A stretch of DNA of 32,049 nt, from the NCBI GenBank assembly GCA_005778355.1, contig SXON01000149.1, positions 1 to 32,049 of the forward strand, read 5' to 3'. Source of the DNA: Pseudomonadota bacterium (GTDB lineage: Bacteria > Myxococcota_A > UBA796 > SXON01). The position numbers and the translations under genes were made by a program. The notes under the pieces were generated by a model. That model made no database searches. It saw only the letters and a list, made by a program, of their open reading frames with translations, and was not told the DNA's origin. Shown piece after piece: positions 15,324-23,870 of the stretch (position 1 is its first letter; the number at the start of each line of letters is the position of its first letter).

Positions 15324-16833
15324 AGCCCTTACGACGCCAGATCCCAGGGCTGACCTCGACGCTGTCTTCGTGTCGCGACTCGGGCCGCGAGGCGGCGCCC
15401 CACCGGGGCCGCGCGGGCTCCTGAGTGGGCGACGGCGGCGCGGAAGATCCCCACAGGCGCGGGCTGTCGTCGCGATCGCGGCGCTGGTGACCGTCACGAC
15501 GCGGACCGTCGTCGCGACGCCCACCGCCGTCCTGCCGGGGCGAGTTCCGGTTGTCGCGACGGCTGTCGCCCTGCGGGGCGCGCGGCGCGCCATGCGACGC
15601 ACCCTGCCCCTGGCGCTTGGCATCACCACGGGCGCGATCAGCCGCCTTCTGGGCCCGGATCTGGGCGATTCGCTCGCCCACGGGGATCTCCAGGCGCTCG
15701 GCCGGCCGGGCGTCGTAGTCGAAGCCCTCCACCCGCACGCGGTCGAGCTTTCGGCCGATGGCCCTCTCGATCGCCGCGAGGTCGCCTTCCTCATCGCGAC
15801 TCACAAACGTGAAAGCCTCGCCTGTGGCCTCGGCGCGGGCGGTACGGCCCACGCGGTGGATGTAGTCCTCGGGGAGGTGCGGCACGTCGAAGTTCACCAC
15901 GTGTTCGAGCGCCTCCACGTCGATGCCGCGCGCCACGATGTCGGTGGCGCAGAGCACGCGGATCTTGCCCGACTTGAAGGCGGCGAGCGCCTCGGTGCGC
16001 TGGTTCTGGCTGCGGTTGCCGTGGATGCGCGCGTTGGGCACGCCGCGCTTCTCGAGGTACTCGGAGAGGCGATTGGCGCGGTGCTTGGTGCGCGTGAAGA
16101 CAATCACGCTGCCGATCTCATCGCGACGCAAGAGCTCGAGCATCAGCGCCGACTTCAGCTCCTGCGACACCGGGTAGAGCTTCTGGGTGACGCCCTTGGC
16201 CGGGGCCGCCTTTCGCTCCACGTTCAGCCGCTCGGGGTTCACCAGCATGTCGCCCGAGAGCTTCTGGATCTCGGGGGGCAAGGTGGCGCTGAAGAACAGG
16301 GTCTGCCGCTGGCGCGGGAGCACCTGGAGCACGCGGCGCACGTCGGGGAGGAAGCCCATGGCGAGCAAGCGGTCGGCCTCGTCGAGCACGAGCACCTCGA
16401 GCTTGTCGAAGCGGACACCGCCATTCTGCATGTGGTCCAGCAAACGACCCGGGCAGGCGACGATGATGTCGACACCGCGACGGAGCGCGTCGGCCTGCGG
16501 GCCCATGCCCACGCCACCGAAAACGGTGGCCGAGCGGATCGACGTGTACTTGCCGAGCGACTCGATGTGCTCGTGGATCTGTGCCGCGAGCTCGCGGGTG
16601 GGGGTGAGCACCAGCGCGCGAGTGCCGCCCCGGGGGCGCCCCTCGAGGCGCTGGAGGATGGGGAGAACGAAAGCGGCGGTCTTGCCGCTGCCGGTCATCG
16701 CGGCGGCGAGCAAGTCGCGACCGGCGAGAAGGGGGGGGATGGACTGCGCCTGGATGGGCGTGGGGACGGTGAAACCGAGGTCCTGCACGCCCCGCAGGAG
16801 GGCGGCGCTCAGGCCGAGATCAGAGAACGACAA
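15322..16833 (-). CDS. rhlE: DEAD-box RNA helicase, RhlE-like
   Basis: An ATP-dependent RNA helicase for ribosome assembly or RNA turnover. It shows the Q motif (GFTVPTPIQ), Walker A AMTGSGKT (45-52), PTREL, CPGR in place of the usual TPGR, DEAD (151-154), SAT (182-184), ARGID and HRVGRTAR. A low-complexity Arg/Asp/Gly tail of about 120 residues follows the helicase core, typical of RhlE proteins. No ATG precedes the Q motif. The TTG at 16833 yields the canonical MSFSDLGL start and I prefer it; a TTG at 16866 would add eleven residues. The next gene downstream starts behind a leader hairpin. Confidence 0.92.
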   Translation of the reverse strand: MSFSDLGLSAALLRGVQDLGFTVPTPIQAQSIPPLLAGRDLLAAAMTGSGKTAAFVLPILQRLEGRPRGGTRALVLTPTRELAAQIHEHIESLGKYTSIRSATVFGGVGMGPQADALRRGVDIIVACPGRLLDHMQNGGVRFDKLEVLVLDEADRLLAMGFLPDVRRVLQVLPRQRQTLFFSATLPPEIQKLSGDMLVNPERLNVERKAAPAKGVTQKLYPVSQELKSALMLELLRRDEIGSVIVFTRTKHRANRLSEYLEKRGVPNARIHGNRSQNQRTEALAAFKSGKIRVLCATDIVARGIDVEALEHVVNFDVPHLPEDYIHRVGRTARAEATGEAFTFVSRDEEGDLAAIERAIGRKLDRVRVEGFDYDARPAERLEIPVGERIAQIRAQKAADRARGDAKRQGQGASHGAPRAPQGDSRRDNRNSPRQDGGGRRDDGPRRDGHQRRDRDDSPRLWGSSAPPSPTQEPARPRWGAASRPESRHEDSVEVSPGIWRRKG

Positions 16834-16939
16834 TGGATTTTCCAGTGAGAGACCGCGGCGCTGCAACGTGGCGCGGCGGCGATGCGAGGGTGGGCAAGAA
16901 GGCCCGGCGCGTTGCTCGCGGGCCGGATGCTATTCCCCC

Positions 16940-17989
16940 CTAGGAAAAAGGCAAGTCGCTGACGACGGCGGCAACGGTGCGCCCGTCGGCCACCACCTCC
17001 ACCTCGGTCCCAGGCGCCCACGCGGCCTTCCGCAAGAGCGCGAGGATCCGGGCTCGGCCGCCGCAGCGGGCCCCCGATCTCGCCACGCCGACCGCCTCGC
17101 CGCCGAGCCGAACCTCCGCCTCCAACGGGGGGATGGCGTTCTCGCGCATCGTGAGGCCGAAGAGCTTCTTGTTCACCTGGCCCATCACGTCGATGCGGTT
17201 GATGACCTCCTGGCCCACGTAGCAGCCCTTCTCGAAGGAGCAGCAGCTCTCGACGAGCCGCATCTCGTGCACCAGCGCGCGCTCGCCCATGTCGACCGGC
17301 CAGCGCGCAAGGCCCGCGCTCACGCGCAGCCACTCCATCGCATCGAGGCCCACCGGCATGCCGCCCGCCGCGCGAGCGGCCTCCCAGGTGGCGATGGCCG
17401 CCTCGGCCGGCACGACGAGATCGATGCCCATCCCTGCGCCGCGCTCTCGCGACAGCACGGTAACCTCGCCCACGACAGCGCACTGTCCCGTCGCGACCGC
17501 AGGCAGACCCATCGTCTCGGCGACGGCGCTCGCGCTGCGGCCGCCGACGTGCAACACCACGCGCGCGGCAGAGAGATCCTCCATCTCCACGTCATCCAGC
17601 ACGATGAACTTGCCGTAGCGACCGGCGAAGGCCTCCGCGCTGATCCCGTCGAGCACCACGAGGATCGACTCCTCGCCGGTGCGCGCCACCTGCACCAGGC
17701 CGAGCATCTTGCCCTTCTCGTCGGTGAGCGCCGATCGCGCCGTGGCCCCCACCGCCATGTCGCGCACGTTCTGCGTGAACATGCCGTTGCAGAAGCGGCG
17801 GGCATCGGGGCCGACAAGCGAGAAAACTCCGTGGCCCACGAGGTCGTAGACGAGCGCACCCCTCCGAGCGGCGCCCACTTCTTCCTCGACGGTCCGGTAC
17901 TGCGCGGGGCGAAGCCACCCCGACTCCTCCACGAACTGCGCGCTCGCGGCCACATGGGCGGCAAAACAAACGGGTCGCGACAACGCCAT
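16940..17989 (-). CDS. ygfZ: YgfZ/GcvT-family folate-binding protein
   Basis: A 349-residue YgfZ-type protein related to the glycine-cleavage T protein and to sarcosine-oxidase domains. The signature K-G-C-[FYW]-x-G-Q-E appears as KGCYVGQE (254-261), with Cys256 the conserved thiol. YgfZ uses folate to help maintain or repair Fe-S enzymes. That fits a genome region with radical SAM and [2Fe-2S]/Mo enzymes, although they are not in the same operon. Its ATG at 17989 overlaps the stop of the small upstream membrane-protein gene (TGATG), so the two are probably translationally coupled. Confidence 0.9.
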   Translation of the reverse strand: MALSRPVCFAAHVAASAQFVEESGWLRPAQYRTVEEEVGAARRGALVYDLVGHGVFSLVGPDARRFCNGMFTQNVRDMAVGATARSALTDEKGKMLGLVQVARTGEESILVVLDGISAEAFAGRYGKFIVLDDVEMEDLSAARVVLHVGGRSASAVAETMGLPAVATGQCAVVGEVTVLSRERGAGMGIDLVVPAEAAIATWEAARAAGGMPVGLDAMEWLRVSAGLARWPVDMGERALVHEMRLVESCCSFEKGCYVGQEVINRIDVMGQVNKKLFGLTMRENAIPPLEAEVRLGGEAVGVARSGARCGGRARILALLRKAAWAPGTEVEVVADGRTVAAVVSDLPFS

Positions 17990-18255
17990 CAGCTTCCTCC
18001 CGGCGGCCGCGGCCTCTGGCCCGGCCTCAGCTGGACGGTCTCATCGATCTCCGTGTCGTCAGGCGCGTCCATGTGGGTGAGACGCGCGCGCGTGACCGAG
18101 CCCTGCGAGGGCGCGGCGGGCTCCCCGGGCAGCGGGCGCATGGGCCCGGACTTGCCACGGAAACCGATGGCCACCGCGACGCCGATCACGAAGGTGACCG
18201 CGGCGCAGCAGCACCCACAGCCCAGCAGCGAGACCAGTTCTGAGAAGCCGCCCAT
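17989..18255 (-). CDS. Small Cys-rich single-span membrane protein
   Basis: An unrecognised 88-residue protein. An N-terminal hydrophobic segment (about 7-31) includes a GCGCCC cluster with four cysteines; the remainder is a polar, Pro/Arg-rich, probably disordered tail. The TGA overlaps the ygfZ ATG by one base, which supports real translation. The cysteines could be membrane-buried or metal-binding, but nothing beyond proximity links it to the ygfZ function. Confidence 0.65.
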   Translation of the reverse strand: MGGFSELVSLLGCGCCCAAVTFVIGVAVAIGFRGKSGPMRPLPGEPAAPSQGSVTRARLTHMDAPDDTEIDETVQLRPGQRPRPPGGS

Positions 18256-18326
18256 TCACGTTCCGCGCGCCGCGTACCTATCGCGCGCTGCGGATCGCGC
18301 AGGCGACACGGGCTACCAGGGCCCAC

Positions 18327-18902
18327 ATGGACATGCTCCCGCCGGCGCTGCAACCCGTGCTCCTCGACGGCCGCCTCCCCGCGATGATCGCTGGCATCGT
18401 GTTTCTTGCCTTCGGCGCCCGAGTCTACGGGCTGGTTGTGGTCGCGCCCGGCATCATCGGCGGCCTCGCGCTGGGCGCCTCCGTGGGCCAACTCGTGGGT
18501 GGACCGCTGGCAGTGAGCGTGGCGATGGTGATCCTGGCGCTGATTGGCGCCGTGGCCTGCCAGCTCTTCGAGAAGATCGCACTGGCGATCGGCGGCCTCG
18601 GTCTTGGCACATGGCTCGCCTGGATGGCCTGGCCCCTCGCCCTGCGTACCGCCGCCCCGTGGTGGGGCCTTGTCGGCGGCGGTCTCGTGGGTGCCCTTGC
18701 CTTCCCGAGGGTGTACCACCTCGGTTTGAAGCCGCTCACCGCGCTCGTCGGCGCGTGGGCGGTCGCCTGGGCCGTCCGTCGCGAACAGGTGCCCTGGGTG
18801 GTTCTCGGCCTCGCGGCGGTCGGCACGGGGGTCCAGTTCTGGCTCGGCGGCGGCGGTGGCACCCCGAAGTCCACAAAAAAGCCAGCCAAGAAAGAGCGTT
18901 AG
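18327..18902 (+). CDS. Multi-pass membrane protein of unknown function
   Basis: A 191-residue protein with about six or seven hydrophobic, Gly/Ala-rich segments between residues 15 and 175, and a Lys-rich cytoplasmic tail (PKSTKKPAKKER). The composition resembles DUF4203/TMEM198-like membrane proteins, but I cannot confirm the family. It is transcribed away from the ygfZ pair across a 71-bp gap. Its TAG stop overlaps the stop of the convergent lipoprotein gene by four bases (18899-18902), leaving no room for a terminator. Confidence 0.65.
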   Translation: MDMLPPALQPVLLDGRLPAMIAGIVFLAFGARVYGLVVVAPGIIGGLALGASVGQLVGGPLAVSVAMVILALIGAVACQLFEKIALAIGGLGLGTWLAWMAWPLALRTAAPWWGLVGGGLVGALAFPRVYHLGLKPLTALVGAWAVAWAVRREQVPWVVLGLAAVGTGVQFWLGGGGGTPKSTKKPAKKER

Positions 18903-19855
18903 CCCCCGCGCGGCACGGCCCCCGTCGCGCAGCTCGCGGGCGCGAAACAGCCCTCGGGGTCCTTCAAAGGCGCGCTCCCGACGCACACCGCGAGGAACCC
19001 CTCCTCCTGCGAACAATCTACCTGGCGCACTCGGTAGCCCACCTGGACCTCGTCACTCAGCGTGTCGAAGGCGATCTCGCAGCCGCGGAGCGTGTCGACG
19101 AAGGTCTCGCTCCCAGGCACCATCGCGGCCTCCTCGAGCACCCGGTCACGCACGAGCTCGAGCGTGGCGCGGCAGAAGCCCTTCTCCAATGACTTCATGG
19201 AGCTACTGTGCACCAGTCGCAGGGTGCGGTCGCCGTCGACGTTCACCCACTCGCCCACCCCGTCTTCCTCGGCCTCGGGCACGGGCGACCAGGCGCCGGC
19301 CGTGTCGGTGAACCGCCAGGCGTTGCGCTGTGCATCGAGCGCAATTGATGTCGCGACACATTTCGCAGCAAAGAGTGACTGCTGGTGCAGCTCCGTGGCC
19401 AGCGAGGCCGACGAGGCCGCAGTGATCAGTGACACCTGCACGCCGGCCTCAGCGCAGGTCCACGTGCTGCCGCGCATCGACTCGCCCGTGGTGAGCGGCA
19501 GCACCCAGTGGCGCCCGGGGTACCCGGCCACGGTGCCATCCGAGAAGGTGGCCTCCGCCTCGTCCTTCTGGGTGATCGAGCTCACGAGCCTCCGCGAGGC
19601 CTCGTAGAGGCGCAGCGCGTGCTCCTCGTTGGCGTCGACCGCCGGCTCCCAGCTGAGGCTCTGCGAGAGGCCACCGGCCTCGACGCTGTACTCGCCCTCG
19701 GCGCCGCGGTCACGATTGTCGCTCACGGTGCCGCGCAGGATCTTGACGGAGAAAGCCTTCATCGCGAGGTCTTGCTGAAGCATCCCGGCGAGGGGGCCGG
19801 TGCACGCGAGCGCGCTCAGGCCGAGGATGGCCAGGGGGGTACCTACTCGAGCCAT
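18899..19855 (-). CDS. Putative lipoprotein of unknown function
   Basis: A 318-residue exported protein. The start MARVGTPLAI and the hydrophobic segment ending LSALAC (Cys18) look like a lipoprotein signal with a slightly unusual lipobox. The mature part has six or more cysteines in the C-terminal third, likely forming disulfides, and no recognised domain. I chose the ATG at 19855, which overlaps the preceding solute-binding-domain gene by 13 bp, instead of an upstream start inside that gene. It is the third and last gene of the solute-binding operon and probably works with it at the envelope. Confidence 0.7.
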   Translation of the reverse strand: MARVGTPLAILGLSALACTGPLAGMLQQDLAMKAFSVKILRGTVSDNRDRGAEGEYSVEAGGLSQSLSWEPAVDANEEHALRLYEASRRLVSSITQKDEAEATFSDGTVAGYPGRHWVLPLTTGESMRGSTWTCAEAGVQVSLITAASSASLATELHQQSLFAAKCVATSIALDAQRNAWRFTDTAGAWSPVPEAEEDGVGEWVNVDGDRTLRLVHSSSMKSLEKGFCRATLELVRDRVLEEAAMVPGSETFVDTLRGCEIAFDTLSDEVQVGYRVRQVDCSQEEGFLAVCVGSAPLKDPEGCFAPASCATGAVPRGG

Positions 19856-20841
19856 CGTTTCTCCAGTTGTTGGAGGAGCCCGCGCTCCCCGAGGTCGGTG
19901 AGCACCTGGTCGATAGATCGGGCGAGGACAGCGTCGTCGGCCCGGGAGACGACCACGTAGGACGATGGGGCTAGTCCTGAGCTCACCACTCGAAGCCGAC
20001 GGGGGTCCTTCTTCGCATCGTAGCGAGCCAGTGGGCAGTCGTTCACCATCGCGTCGATCTCGCCGGCGGCGAGCAGGGCTGCGTACACCCGGTCCTCGAT
20101 GACCACGGGTTCGTTGCCGGTCAGCGCGCGGATAGTCCGCCACGCCACCGCGTCGTCGAAGCTCGCCACGCGCCGGCCCGAGAGCTGCGCGCTCGACTCG
20201 ATGTCGCTGCCCGGGCGAGTGACGAGACAGAGCGTGAACTCGAGGTAGGGCGCCGAGCTCCGCAGTCCGGGGCGCTCAGCGGGCGGGAGCTGGCCGATCG
20301 CCACGTCAGCGGCGCCGTTGCGCAGGGCCGCCTCCAGATCGGCGTAGTCCGTCGCAACCACCTCGAGCTGCCGGCCAAGCTCACCGGCGATCGCGAGCAT
20401 CACGCCGTACTCGAAGCCCGCGTAGCCCTGTGCGTCATGGGTGAGGAAGGGCGGCGAGTCCGGGTCGGCGGCCACGCGGAGGGCGGCTGCGGCCGACCTG
20501 TCCGTGACAGGGACGGCGGGAGCCTCGTCTGGCGCGTCGTCAGACCGGCTTTCCGACTTGCGCGAGCCCCAATCGACGCCGCCGCAGCAAACAAAGATGA
20601 AAATCGCGAAACCGGCCGCGATCGCCACCGGCAGCACCGCCAACCCCGCGACCACCTTCGGAAACACCGGAAGCGGCGGCGGTGGATCGTCGAGCACCGA
20701 GCGGGGAGCGGACCCCTGGGCGGGTGGAAGCAGGTCCGGCGCCACCGGCGGCGGCCCCTCGATGTCGCCCGAGCCGCAGGAGCCACACTTGAGGTCGGCC
20801 GGCCCGCACAGCGAGTGACAGTGTGTGCACCGCCGCTCCAT
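19843..20841 (-). CDS. Zinc-ribbon, membrane-anchored solute-binding-domain (SBP_bac_3) protein
   Basis: A 332-residue protein with three parts. A zinc ribbon (C5-x2-C8, C19-x2-C22) lies at the N-terminus, a transmembrane helix at about 63-86 is followed by CCGG, and a family-3 periplasmic binding domain spans about 118-330. The last part starts LRVAADPDSPPFL and keeps the YAGFE and D-x-A-I-G-Q-type blocks. The predicted topology puts the ribbon in the cytoplasm and the binding domain outside. It is paralogous to the gene immediately upstream, sharing VAADPDxPPFL, DCPLAR and a C-terminal L..RWL. The ATG at 20841 overlaps that gene's stop. No ABC permease or ATPase is present, so a sensory role is possible. 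Confidence 0.85.
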   Translation of the reverse strand: MERRCTHCHSLCGPADLKCGSCGSGDIEGPPPVAPDLLPPAQGSAPRSVLDDPPPPLPVFPKVVAGLAVLPVAIAAGFAIFIFVCCGGVDWGSRKSESRSDDAPDEAPAVPVTDRSAAAALRVAADPDSPPFLTHDAQGYAGFEYGVMLAIAGELGRQLEVVATDYADLEAALRNGAADVAIGQLPPAERPGLRSSAPYLEFTLCLVTRPGSDIESSAQLSGRRVASFDDAVAWRTIRALTGNEPVVIEDRVYAALLAAGEIDAMVNDCPLARYDAKKDPRRLRVVSSGLAPSSYVVVSRADDAVLARSIDQVLTDLGERGLLQQLEKRWLE

Positions 20842-21884
20842 CACCGAGGCAGCTCCCCGGCCGGCAAGCGAAGCCGCATGCCGGTGTAGACGAGGTTGGG
20901 GTCGGGACCTACGACGTCCTTGTTGATCGCGTAGATGTCCTTCCAGCGATCGGCGCTCCCGAGGCTGCGCGCGGCGATGAGCGAGAGCGTGTCGCCCTTC
21001 TTGACCACCACCACCTTGCCGGTCTTGGTCTCGAAGTCCTGGGACTTCGTGGCTTCCCCGAGCCAACGCGCTTGCAGCGTGGACAAGAGACCGTTGTTGG
21101 CGAGCGACTGCAGGCTCAGGTTCACGTGATCGCGCAGCTCGGTCGCGCTACTGGGGACGGCCACGTTGTAGGTCACGACGTTGAGCGCGTCGTCGACCAC
21201 CTTCAGCTGGTCGCCGTAGGTCTTGAGCTCGTGCCGTGCCAGCGGGCAGTCGTACACCATCGCGTCGAGTTGACCGCGCACCATCTTCTCGAAGTAGCCG
21301 TAGTCGTCGAAGAGCACGCGCTCGTAGCTGGCGCTCACCAGCACGTCGGTGAGCTGCCGCGCCACCGGGTCGTCGTACATACCCACGCGCTTGCCGCGCA
21401 GGTCGGCCATCCCGGTGACGGTGCTCGCGGCTGGCACCACCAGGCACATGCTGTACTGCAGGTACGACACCGACCAGTCGAGGGCCTTGTACGAGGGGCT
21501 CGGGCTCACCTGGCCCACCGCGAGGTCGGCCTTTCCCCCGGCCACGGTGCTCTCGATATCGCCGAACTTCGTCGGGACGATCACCACCTTTGCGCCGAGA
21601 CCGTCGGCGAGCGCCGAGGCCACGGCCCACTCGAAGCCCTCGTAGTTCCCCGTCTTGTCCTTAGACAGGAACGGTGGTGCGTCGGGATCGGCAGCCACGC
21701 GGAGCTCGCCACTGTCGCGAATCGCGGCCATGGTTCGCGGCGCACGCGTTGGCTCCGCCGGGGACTCGGCGGGGGTATTCCGGGGGGCGGAGGACTTTTC
21801 CTTGACGCCGACCTCGCGCGGGGGCGGCGAGGAGCCTGAGCACGCAAGGGTGCACACCGACAGCAAACCGATGAGGTACTTCAC
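20841..21884 (-). CDS. Lipoprotein with solute-binding (SBP_bac_3) domain and C-terminal LysM
   Basis: A 347-residue lipoprotein. The signal ends CTLAC (lipidated Cys15). A disordered Pro/Ser linker follows, then a family-3 amino-acid-type binding domain (about 55-280, starting LRVAADPDAPPFL), then a LysM domain (about 290-343) with VKKGDTLSLIA, DIYAINKD and GMRLRLP. LysM binds peptidoglycan, so the protein is probably tethered both to lipid and to the wall. It is the first gene of a three-gene operon without transporter subunits. Its stop overlaps the next start (TGATG). The ligand is unknown; small amino acids are usual for the fold. Confidence 0.87.
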   Translation of the reverse strand: MKYLIGLLSVCTLACSGSSPPPREVGVKEKSSAPRNTPAESPAEPTRAPRTMAAIRDSGELRVAADPDAPPFLSKDKTGNYEGFEWAVASALADGLGAKVVIVPTKFGDIESTVAGGKADLAVGQVSPSPSYKALDWSVSYLQYSMCLVVPAASTVTGMADLRGKRVGMYDDPVARQLTDVLVSASYERVLFDDYGYFEKMVRGQLDAMVYDCPLARHELKTYGDQLKVVDDALNVVTYNVAVPSSATELRDHVNLSLQSLANNGLLSTLQARWLGEATKSQDFETKTGKVVVVKKGDTLSLIAARSLGSADRWKDIYAINKDVVGPDPNLVYTGMRLRLPAGELPR

Positions 21885-21901
21885 CCGCCGAAGCTATCGC
21901 C

Positions 21902-23833
21902 TCAGCGAGGCGGGCGAACCCCCACGGCACGGGCCGCGGCCGAGTCTTTCATGGGCAGCGCTGAGCGCATGCGTCCCTCGTGTCGCGACACGGCGACCGC
22001 CACCGCAGCGGCCGCGCCGCCGAGACACTCCCCGGCCTCGTGGGCGCCCCCTCCCTGGCCCCGCGCGTGAATGGGCGGTGTAAGCTTCGATTTCAGCGTG
22101 CCGAGGTAACGGAAGCGCGTCTCCGGCATGCCGTCGGCGTGTCCCACTTCCTCGGCCAGCGCGAGGCCGAGGCCCGCCGCCGTCGCGCCCGCCAGCCACT
22201 GCCCGTCCCCGTCCGCCGCCGCGTACAAGCCCCGCACCGCTCCGCCCTCGTCGAGAATCGCGAGGTGCGCCGCCCGCTGTAGCTCCACGCCTTCCACCCG
22301 CGAGAGCCCGAGTCCACGCGCGCCGGGGTGGGCCTCGTAGGCCTCGCGCAACGACGCCAGGAGCGGCGCCGCCGTGCCCGCCATCGCCAGCCGGAAGGCC
22401 AACGGATCCGCTGCGGTCGCGACCGCGAGTTGCTCCACGAGCGCCTCCACCGCCACCGTCACCGGGTAGGCGCCCGCGCCCCAGGCCGGGCCCGTCGCCG
22501 AGCGCTCGCTGGTCACCACCTCCACGGTCACATCGACGTGCTCGATGTCGTAGGCAACAGCGCCCAGCGCCTGCGCGACCGCCCGGTCGGCCGCGTGCGC
22601 CACGACGCCCCCGTCGATCTCGACGACAAGGCGCAGCGCGACGAGCCGCCCAGCCCCGTCGCAACCCGCCACGCCCCTCACCCGCGCCCCGGGACGGCGG
22701 GGACGGATGCGCGTGCCCTCCGCGTGATCGAGCGAAATCCGTACCGGCTTACCCGTGGCCTCGGCGAGCGCGACCGCCCAGGGCTCTACCTGCGGCAGGT
22801 CCTTGACCCCGCCGTCGCCGCCGCTCGACATCGGCTCGATCCGCGTGGCTCCCGGGCACGCCCTCGCCACGGTCTCCGCGTCGCGACAGGCGGTGTAGAG
22901 CACGATCCCGTCGAGGGTCGGCACAGCCAGCGCCGCCTCCGGCTCCAGCGGCACGGTGTCGGTGGGCGCGAAGCTCAGGTCGATCTCGGCCCTGTGGACG
23001 CAGGCGGCGAGCGCGGTGTCCACATCGCCGTCGCGACGCCGAGCTCGGGCCACGGGCGCGGGCAATTCGGCCGGGCATGGCGTCACCTCGAGCTTCACGG
23101 CGGCGGCCAGCGCGCGGGCCTCGGCCATGGTGGGCGCCGCGAGGAGCGCCACCGCCTCGCCCGCGTGGCCCACGAGTCGGCCCACGCCTCGGAGCACCAG
23201 TGATCGGCCGCCCTCGGGCAACTCCAGCGTCGTGACCGTCCCACGGGCGACCGCCGCGAAGATCGGCACGGCGTGCAACATCCCGGGGCGCACGAGGTCG
23301 TCGACGAAGGGGCGCTCGCCCGTCACCCGTTCCATGTCGTCCAGGTTGACCGCGACACGTTCCCTTTCGCCTCGCTTCACGGCGGCGGCCTGTCGCATGC
23401 CTTCGAGGATCCCGGCGTAGCCGGTGCAGCGGCAGGTGTGCGGGGCCAGCGCGCGGTGCAGCTCGTCGTCACTCGGCGACGTGTTGGCCTGGAGCAACGC
23501 CACCGTCGACAGCGCGATCCCCGGGGTGCAATAGCCACACGGAGCGGCCTCGCAGGCGGCCAGCGACTCGGCCACAACGGCGCGATCGGCCTCCAACACG
23601 CCCGCCAGCGTGGTGATCGCCTTCTCGGCGATCGACTTCACCGGGAGCGTGCAGGTGAGCCGTGCCTTGCCGTCCACCAGCACCGTGCAGCAGCCGCAGA
23701 GGCCCTGCGGCGCGCAGCCTGCCTTCACGACGTACACCCCCAGGGTTTCGCGAAGCACGTCGAGGACGCTGGCCTTCGGGTCGGCCTCCACCTCAGTCTC
23801 CACCCCATCCAGCAAGAATCGGTAGCTCGGCAT
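21902..23833 (-). CDS. Compact xanthine-dehydrogenase-family fusion ([2Fe-2S] plus molybdopterin subunit)
   Basis: A 643-residue fusion. Residues 1-150 are a CoxS/XdhC-like iron-sulfur domain with plant-type cluster ligands C40, C46, C49, C61 in the SPQG-type variant, and second-cluster ligands C99, C102, C134, C136. From about 165 a molybdopterin-binding large-subunit-like region follows: the RVTGERPFVDD opening, PLEPEAA, GKPVRI, DPLAFR and a final HEAGECLGGAAAA stretch corresponding to the family's catalytic GxGE region. This part is about 480 residues against roughly 730 usual, and the central dGxxxVxxGxxDxGQG-type blocks look lost or rewritten. No FAD subunit is adjacent. It may be an active small hydroxylase or a degenerate one. 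Confidence 0.8.
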   Translation of the reverse strand: MPSYRFLLDGVETEVEADPKASVLDVLRETLGVYVVKAGCAPQGLCGCCTVLVDGKARLTCTLPVKSIAEKAITTLAGVLEADRAVVAESLAACEAAPCGYCTPGIALSTVALLQANTSPSDDELHRALAPHTCRCTGYAGILEGMRQAAAVKRGERERVAVNLDDMERVTGERPFVDDLVRPGMLHAVPIFAAVARGTVTTLELPEGGRSLVLRGVGRLVGHAGEAVALLAAPTMAEARALAAAVKLEVTPCPAELPAPVARARRRDGDVDTALAACVHRAEIDLSFAPTDTVPLEPEAALAVPTLDGIVLYTACRDAETVARACPGATRIEPMSSGGDGGVKDLPQVEPWAVALAEATGKPVRISLDHAEGTRIRPRRPGARVRGVAGCDGAGRLVALRLVVEIDGGVVAHAADRAVAQALGAVAYDIEHVDVTVEVVTSERSATGPAWGAGAYPVTVAVEALVEQLAVATAADPLAFRLAMAGTAAPLLASLREAYEAHPGARGLGLSRVEGVELQRAAHLAILDEGGAVRGLYAAADGDGQWLAGATAAGLGLALAEEVGHADGMPETRFRYLGTLKSKLTPPIHARGQGGGAHEAGECLGGAAAAVAVAVSRHEGRMRSALPMKDSAAARAVGVRPPR

Positions 23834-23870
23834 CCGGCGGAGCTATCCGGGTAGACCGGAGCGGGCGGAG

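Larger units (their letters stand above)
9215..17981. repeat. Dense cluster of the palindrome GTCGCGAC
   Basis: By eye I count 29 perfect copies in the window, 19 of them here. First bases: 545, 9215, 9419, 10187, 10367, 10825, 11208, 11478, 13157, 13188, 13668, 13797, 14010, 14120, 15372, 15511, 15553, 16714, 17490, 17974, 19350, 21982, 22416, 22880, 23030, 24874, 26435, 27040, 31450. Base composition alone predicts about one or two. Most lie inside genes and in all reading frames; the 545-9215 stretch has none between its ends. The role is unknown; it resembles highly iterated palindromes such as HIP1 of cyanobacteria. Confidence 0.7.

Noticed and set aside
18603..18620. Second sigma-54-like element (TTGGCACATGG...)
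   Set aside because: It lies inside the membrane-protein gene and the -12 part is poor.
16187..19192. Open frame of 1001 codons on the plus strand
   Set aside because: It crosses rhlE, ygfZ, the small membrane protein and the next membrane-protein gene in the wrong frame; it is composition-driven.
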